A stretch of DNA of 6,628 nucleotides from contig JAUVLL010000193.1 of NCBI GenBank assembly GCA_030600745.1, positions 1 through 6,628 of the forward strand, given 5' to 3'. The translations under genes were made by a program, and so were the position numbers. This DNA is from Spirochaetaceae bacterium (lineage in GTDB: Bacteria; Spirochaetota; Spirochaetia; B11-G9). Positions 6,000 through 6,628 of the stretch are shown here, piece after piece; position 1 is the stretch's first letter, and every line of letters begins with the position of its first letter. The notes beneath the pieces were generated by a model. It saw only the letters and a program-made list of their open reading frames with translations, did no database searches and had not been told where the DNA came from.

Positions 6000-6050
6000 T
6001 CATCTGCGCCATGGAACCTTCAGTTTATCTCCAAGTTCTTTCTGATTCAT
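6000..6050 (-). other. Short ORF MNQKELGDKLKVPWRR, possible gene remnant
   Basis: A 16-codon reading frame with ATG at 6048-6050 and TGA at 6000-6002. AAGG lies seven bases upstream, a fair ribosome binding site. The composition is protein-like (alternating helix-type residues ending PWRR), and MNQKELGDKL resembles the start of a helix-turn-helix protein, but this is too short to assign. It could be a decayed gene start or chance. It runs toward rseC. Confidence 0.25.
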
Positions 6051-6067
6051 AATTAACCTTTTATAGT
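6040..6067 (+). promoter_or_regulatory. Candidate promoter of the toxin-antitoxin pair
   Basis: TTCTGA (6040-6045) and TATAGT (6062-6067) are spaced 16 bp. Initiation would fall at the left edge of the palindrome at 6073-6096, giving a leader of only about 20 nt or a nearly leaderless message, in keeping with the lack of a Shine-Dalgarno site before either possible toxin start. Confidence 0.35.
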
Positions 6068-6072
6068 AGTAT

Positions 6073-6096
6073 CATAGTAACATTTATGTTACTATG
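6073..6096. promoter_or_regulatory. Perfect 24-bp palindrome, likely TA operator
   Basis: The arms are CATAGTAACAT and its exact complement ATGTTACTATG, separated by TT. It begins five bases after the candidate -10 box and its right end covers the ATG at 6094-6096. This placement suits an autoregulatory operator bound by the antitoxin or toxin-antitoxin complex. A terminator is unlikely because the stem is AT-rich and no T-run follows. Confidence 0.6.
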
Positions 6097-6435
6097 TGCA
6101 ATATGGTAGTTAAGGAATACATTAGAGAAGACGATTCCAATCTTTACGAAAAATGGTTTAATAGTTTGAACTTCCATACAGCAGCAAAAGTTGCAGTAGC
6201 AATTGCAAGAATTGAACCTGGAAATACATCAAATATTAAATGGTTTGAAGGTATGGGTGAATATAGAATTAATTGGGGACCTGGATATCGAATATATTTA
6301 GCTAAAGATGGAGCAGAATTAATTATTTTATTTGGCGGAGGCACAAAAAAGAAAAAATCAGCTGATATTATAAAAGCTAAAAAACTATATGAAGAGTACA
6401 AAACTCGTAAAAAAGAGAAAAGAGGTAAATTATGA
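6094..6435 (+). CDS. RelE/ParE-superfamily addiction-module killer protein (toxin)
   Basis: The 113-residue product has the shape of the addiction-module killer protein group of the RelE/ParE superfamily. It has an N-terminal strand (MVVKEYI), two helices (about 15-40), then GEYRINWGPGYRIYLA (55-70), LIILFGGGTKKKKSADI (76-92) and a basic helical tail. The pattern Y/LRI-x-x-GPGYR-x-Y and GGG-K-x-x-x-DI is the family signature; members studied elsewhere act as translation-blocking nucleases. R58, R66 and the lysines at 85-88 are candidate functional residues, so the toxin appears full length. ATG 6103 (residue 4, MVVKEYI) is an equally good start; neither has a Shine-Dalgarno site. The stop overlaps the antitoxin ATG as ATGA. 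Composition is more AT-rich than the NQR genes, suggesting transfer. Confidence 0.85.
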   Translation: MCNMVVKEYIREDDSNLYEKWFNSLNFHTAAKVAVAIARIEPGNTSNIKWFEGMGEYRINWGPGYRIYLAKDGAELIILFGGGTKKKKSADIIKAKKLYEEYKTRKKEKRGKL

Positions 6436-6628
6436 ATATTACAAGAGATTATAAAGAAACAACAGATAAAAGAGTTAAAACAGATTAAAATTTTGCATGT
6501 GCTCTATTAGATGAAGCCCTTTCCTTATTTTTAAATGGAGAATCGGATGTAGCAAGATTAGTATTAAGAGATTTAGTAAATTCAACTGTAGGATTTGAAT
6601 ATTTAGCTACCGAAATCGAAAAACCCAG
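6432..6628 (+). pseudogene. Partner antitoxin gene with in-frame stop, truncated by window edge
   Basis: Reading from ATG 6432 gives 18 codons (NITRDYKETTDKRVKTD) and then TAA at 6486-6488. The same frame continues open to the window end with NFACALLDEALSLFLNGE, SDVARLVLRDLVNSTVGFEY and LATEIEKP. Together these match the usual antitoxin partner of killer proteins, in which a short N-terminus of the form xRDFKE...D-P-x-FA leads to an A-LL-EA--AFLNGE stretch and an Xre-type helix-turn-helix. The stop sits where a Gln (CAA) or Pro would be expected, so one C-to-T change could explain it. No ATG, GTG or TTG occurs in frame after the stop within the window, so re-initiation is unlikely there. The 3' end, with the rest of the HTH, is outside the window. 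Confidence 0.8.

Noticed and set aside
6144..6401. Minus-strand open frame opposite the toxin
   Set aside because: The toxin frame has the family motifs; the antisense frame has none.
6486..6488. TAA as a reassigned sense codon
   Set aside because: TAA is used as a normal stop in nqrD, nqrF, the barrel gene and the rseC-like gene, so reassignment is not credible.

Overview
The window looks like a chromosomal segment of a moderately AT-rich Gram-negative bacterium. It carries a sodium-pumping NADH:quinone oxidoreductase (NQR) operon, an outer-membrane beta-barrel protein and a toxin-antitoxin remnant. The gene mix, compact NQR subunits and small palindromic repeats would suit a spirochaete, but that is a guess from style. 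No taxonomic marker is present.

Layout. Positions 1-873 (+) hold the 3' part of a surface protein: the end of a soluble domain, a Pro/Thr/Lys linker and a beta-barrel ending in Trp. Positions 879-995 form a convergent intergenic gap packed with five hairpins. Positions 1000-1452 (-) encode an unrecognised 150-residue protein. A palindromic repeat at 1491-1556 separates it from the NQR operon, nqrF-nqrE-nqrD-nqrC-nqrB in plus-strand order (1561-5469, minus strand, transcribed B to F). Its B/C, C/D and D/E joints overlap by 4, 4 and 1 nt. Across an AT-rich, dyad-symmetric divergent promoter region (5470-5583) lies an RseC-family membrane protein (5584-5991, +). The right end (6000-6628) is more AT-rich. 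It holds a 16-codon minus-strand ORF, a perfect 24-bp palindrome, a RelE/ParE-superfamily addiction-module toxin, and its antitoxin gene interrupted by an in-frame TAA at codon 19.

How the genes fit. NqrF oxidises NADH through FAD and a 2Fe-2S cluster. NqrD/NqrE carry the paired intramembrane cysteines, and NqrC/NqrB carry covalent FMN. NqrA is absent from the window and the operon appears to start at nqrB. The divergent RseC-like protein, with its Cys-rich N-terminus, belongs to a family otherwise known from the Rnf-like SoxR-reducing system, so a role in assembly or maturation of this complex is a reasonable inference.

Most worth a second look: a small palindromic repeat whose second copy is translated as the C-terminal tail of NqrD; a Ser in place of Thr at the predicted FMN attachment site of NqrC; a compact NQR lacking NqrA and paired with an RseC homologue; and an apparently intact toxin next to a broken antitoxin. 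I found no convincing wholly new system.
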